Shown here: piece by piece, positions 16,131 through 18,082 of the stretch
Layout: each line of letters opens with the position of its first letter
How positions within the stretch are numbered: position 1 is the first letter of the stretch
Origin: CAZIIK01 sp964539235
GTDB lineage: Bacteria; Pseudomonadota; Gammaproteobacteria; Francisellales; CACEW01
Direction: 5' to 3'
Length of the DNA: 18,082 nt
Assembly (NCBI GenBank): GCA_964539235.1
Contig: CAZIIK010000115.1
Location: 1 to 18,082 of the forward strand
The notes under the pieces: model-generated
The model's database searches: none
The model's input: only the letters and a program-made list of their open reading frames with translations
What the model was told of the DNA's origin: nothing
Program-made: the position numbers and the translations under genes

Positions 16131-17573
16131 TCAGAATCTAGCAAGCAAACGTCTAATATCAATTATCTTCCCAAAGAACTGGCTATCTAACACCGCATCT
16201 TGAATATCACCTATATAGAATAATATGGGCACAATTGACATATTTTTGGGCTTTGCGATCCGACTCAGTTTTTCTGCCGCGTCATCAATCACCTTTGTTG
16301 TAATGATGGTCCGTGTGAATTTGATTTCGCATAGATATAAAACACCTTGCCTCGTTTGTACGAGATAATCGATTTGACAGCCTTTTGCCTTAGTTGTCTT
16401 TCTTTGGAAAAAAGGGCCATCACAAATGACTTCGTCCGGGTATATGCTCATAAGCGCTAAAATGGCTTGACGATTATTAAGCATTAAATTTTCAACCTGC
16501 AATCTCATAATGCCTGACCAGTTAGGTAGTGCACTCAACGAACTCAAGCTGAATGGGGTATGTTTGATTTTCGGTACGATCGGCCGTATATATTTTGTGT
16601 AAAATCTAATGTAGTTATCGGACAACCGATATTGGCTCAGCTTAGCAAAATTGCCTGTCCGTAGGTTCCAGGTAAAATCCCTGGTAATAAAGCCCGATAC
16701 ATAGAGTTCATCCAGATAACTGGTGAGTAAGCCACCGCTGCTTTTATCCAGCTTGTCTAATATTTCGTTACGTAATAGATTGTGCTGACATAAAGTTAGA
16801 ATTATTTTGTGGTATACCTCACTATCACGCTCTAGCATCGAAGAAAAAATATAGTCGTAATCATTGAAAAGTAACCCACTGGGCATAAAGCAAAGCTTCT
16901 GTATATTTTCCTCAGCGGGTAATTTAGGGTTAATTTCTTCTAAATATTTTGGAATCCCACCCGTCACCGCTAGCATTTTGAATTTTTCATAATCAGAAAT
17001 GTGGCTATCTTTGTCGGTCCAGTACTGATTACAATCTGCCAGTGGCTGCTCTTGCAGACGAAGCTTAACCGAAATCCTACCATAGAAGCCTTCATGCCTG
17101 AGTAAATTTTGCTCAACCCAATGGGAAACTGAACCGCATAAAATGAGTACTAAGTTTGGATTCTGTTTGAAATCCATATCCCAGGCATTTTTAAGCTTCC
17201 CCAAGAAGTTGGCATCGTATTGACCCATCCAGGAAATTTCATCCAATAAAACAACAACCTTGCCTGTTTGAGTTTTAGAAGATAAAGCATGGAATGCTTC
17301 TAACCAATCGGCAAAAAAGCGGTGTTTAGTATCCTGAAAGTAAGCTTCAAACCTCTGGTGAAAGGCTTGCAGCTGGTCACCATTAGTTGTGCCTTTTCCT
17401 GGATATAGCCCTTCAAAAAAGTAGAAATTACAGTCTTTACCAAATTCCTGCGCCAACCGACTTTTGCCGACCCGGCGCCTACCATAAATGACAACTAAAC
17501 TAGCCGATTGTTTAGCCCACAAGTCTCGTAATAAATTCAGCTCTTTCTGGCGACCAATAAATACATCACCCAC
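16131..17573 (-). CDS. Archaeal-ATPase-like P-loop ATPase with DUF234/PD-(D/E)xK-like tail
   Basis: The 480-residue protein starts with FIGRQKELNLL, typical of the archaeal ATPase/STAND-like group. Walker A is GRRRVGKS (31-38), Walker B is VVVLLDEIS (106-114), and the sensor segment LVLILCGSVSHWV follows. The middle (EILDKLDKSSGGLLTSYLDEL) fits a winged helix. The C-terminus has a nuclease-like pattern, D402 then E416-x-K418 (CEIKF), as in DUF234 proteins. The GTG start at 17573 is chosen for GAGG eight bases upstream and a family-like N-terminus. A TTG at 17618 would add 15 residues but has no ribosome-binding site and abuts the repeat. The gene is AT-richer than the hut genes and sits between two copies of a hairpin repeat, which suggests transfer as a unit. 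Confidence 0.87.
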   Translation of the reverse strand: MGDVFIGRQKELNLLRDLWAKQSASLVVIYGRRRVGKSRLAQEFGKDCNFYFFEGLYPGKGTTNGDQLQAFHQRFEAYFQDTKHRFFADWLEAFHALSSKTQTGKVVVLLDEISWMGQYDANFLGKLKNAWDMDFKQNPNLVLILCGSVSHWVEQNLLRHEGFYGRISVKLRLQEQPLADCNQYWTDKDSHISDYEKFKMLAVTGGIPKYLEEINPKLPAEENIQKLCFMPSGLLFNDYDYIFSSMLERDSEVYHKIILTLCQHNLLRNEILDKLDKSSGGLLTSYLDELYVSGFITRDFTWNLRTGNFAKLSQYRLSDNYIRFYTKYIRPIVPKIKHTPFSLSSLSALPNWSGIMRLQVENLMLNNRQAILALMSIYPDEVICDGPFFQRKTTKAKGCQIDYLVQTRQGVLYLCEIKFTRTIITTKVIDDAAEKLSRIAKPKNMSIVPILFYIGDIQDAVLDSQFFGKIIDIRRLLARF

Positions 17574-17618
17574 GAGGCTTGCCTCAAAATGACTGCCTAA
17601 GACATCGATATACAACAA

Positions 17619-17653
17619 GTAGCCAAAAACGGCTAAAACGCTATTTGTGGCTA
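17619..17653. repeat. 35-base hairpin repeat, copy 2
   Basis: This is a direct copy of the element at 16049-16083, with three differences, all in the left arm or inner stem. The block AAAACGCTATTTGTGGCTA is identical in both. The outer stem here is AAGTAGCCA (17617-17625) against TGGCTACTT (17648-17656), but the inner stem is weakened by mismatches. It lies upstream of the minus-strand ATPase gene, so it cannot simply be that gene's terminator. Confidence 0.85.
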
Positions 17654-17656
17654 CTT

Positions 17657-18082
17657 TAGACTTTTACATCATTTAAGCACTGGCAAGATTTTGAGCCAAA
17701 ATCAATCAAAATGATTAAATATTAATCAATAATATGACTAATCCGCTGGGGTTGTTTTAGATTCTTCCGCTAGTGTCTTCATAGTCTCTTTGAGCATATC
17801 AAACCACTTGAAACTTCCTGCTGAAGCAGAATCAAATTTATCAAGCGGGTACATAAGTCCCGAGTCGAGCAGGCGCACGATGGCATTTGCTTTTTGTAAT
17901 CGTATATCCACAAATACCTGATTATTGCGGTGGCATGATTTAGATGCTGTCCGAAAATGGGTATTTTTCTTGTTATGCATTCAAACAGATGCGGATTTTT
18001 GGGATGTGCAGGGTCATAATACCGATTTGTCACGTGATATGCAGCACACAAGCCATGGAAAAGGTATACCCGAGTGATTTGA
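17657..18082. other. Right-edge region without a confident gene
   Basis: The first 80 bases are AT-rich and contain the inverted repeat TGATTAA/TTAATCA (17712-17718 and 17722-17728). This may be the upstream region of the ATPase gene, though I find no convincing promoter. The rest holds only short minus-strand frames in two registers (17738-17980 and a frame running in from the window edge to 17779), neither recognised. The overlapping short frames could be remnants of a broken gene that continues beyond the window. Confidence 0.5.
17738..17980 (-). CDS. Hypothetical small protein, unrecognised
   Basis: An 80-residue open frame begins with ATG and ends with TAG. It has a basic N-terminal third and a mixed, partly helical C-terminus (FDMLKETMKTLAEESK). 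I recognise no family. There is no clear Shine-Dalgarno sequence before the ATG, and a stop codon directly precedes it, so it may be the 3' remnant of a longer gene or not a gene at all. A second minus-strand frame overlaps it in another register. Confidence 0.25.
   Translation of the reverse strand: MHNKKNTHFRTASKSCHRNNQVFVDIRLQKANAIVRLLDSGLMYPLDKFDSASAGSFKWFDMLKETMKTLAEESKTTPAD

Noticed and set aside
17574..17618. TTG start at 17618 for the minus-strand ATPase
   Set aside because: No Shine-Dalgarno precedes it and it abuts repeat copy 2, while the GTG at 17573 has GAGG at the right distance and gives a family-like N-terminus.
16049..17653. Integron-type attC sites or a CRISPR array
   Set aside because: There are only two copies separated by a full gene, with no short regular spacers, no cas genes, and no integron core-site pattern that I can recognise.

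Overview
The window reads as chromosomal DNA of a gammaproteobacterium. The evidence is the GyrB with the long gammaproteobacterial TOPRIM insert and C-terminal tail, the FeoA-FeoB-FeoC set, and the RsgA and RuvX types. By eye the core genes are roughly 45-50% GC. Two ATPase genes of families common in accessory DNA, and an MFS protein resembling the Pht/amino-acid group of Legionellales as I remember it, make a Legionella/Coxiella-like lineage possible. That placement is a weak inference.

Layout. Positions 1-314 hold no convincing gene. They carry a REP-like motif and then a clear Fur box overlapping a sigma70 promoter. The ferrous iron uptake operon feoA-feoB-feoC follows (315-3056), with overlapping genes. 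A perfect 11-bp-stem hairpin separates it from a solitary AAA ATPase of the AAA_14/DUF4143 type (3173-4345), which ends in a terminator-like structure. An extended -10 promoter and an 18-bp palindrome precede gyrB (4453).

From gyrB to 16030 all genes run on the plus strand with gaps of at most 17 bases or with overlaps: gyrB, rsgA, ruvX, hutG, hutI, hutU, hutH, an AstE/AspA-family protein, and an MFS transporter. The four hut genes form a complete route from histidine through urocanate, imidazolonepropionate and formimidoylglutamate to glutamate plus formamide. The transporter is a plausible uptake system for the pathway. The AstE/AspA-like protein has lost two residues that are normally essential in its family.

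The right end is different. A minus-strand ATPase with an archaeal-ATPase/DUF234 layout and a PD-(D/E)xK-like tail (16131-17573), visibly AT-richer than the hut genes, lies between two direct copies of a 35-base hairpin-forming repeat (32/35 identical) placed almost symmetrically about 45 bases from each gene end. This repeat-bounded single-gene cassette is the most unusual structure in the window. Beyond it (17657-18082) are only AT-rich DNA and small unrecognised reading frames, possibly remnants.
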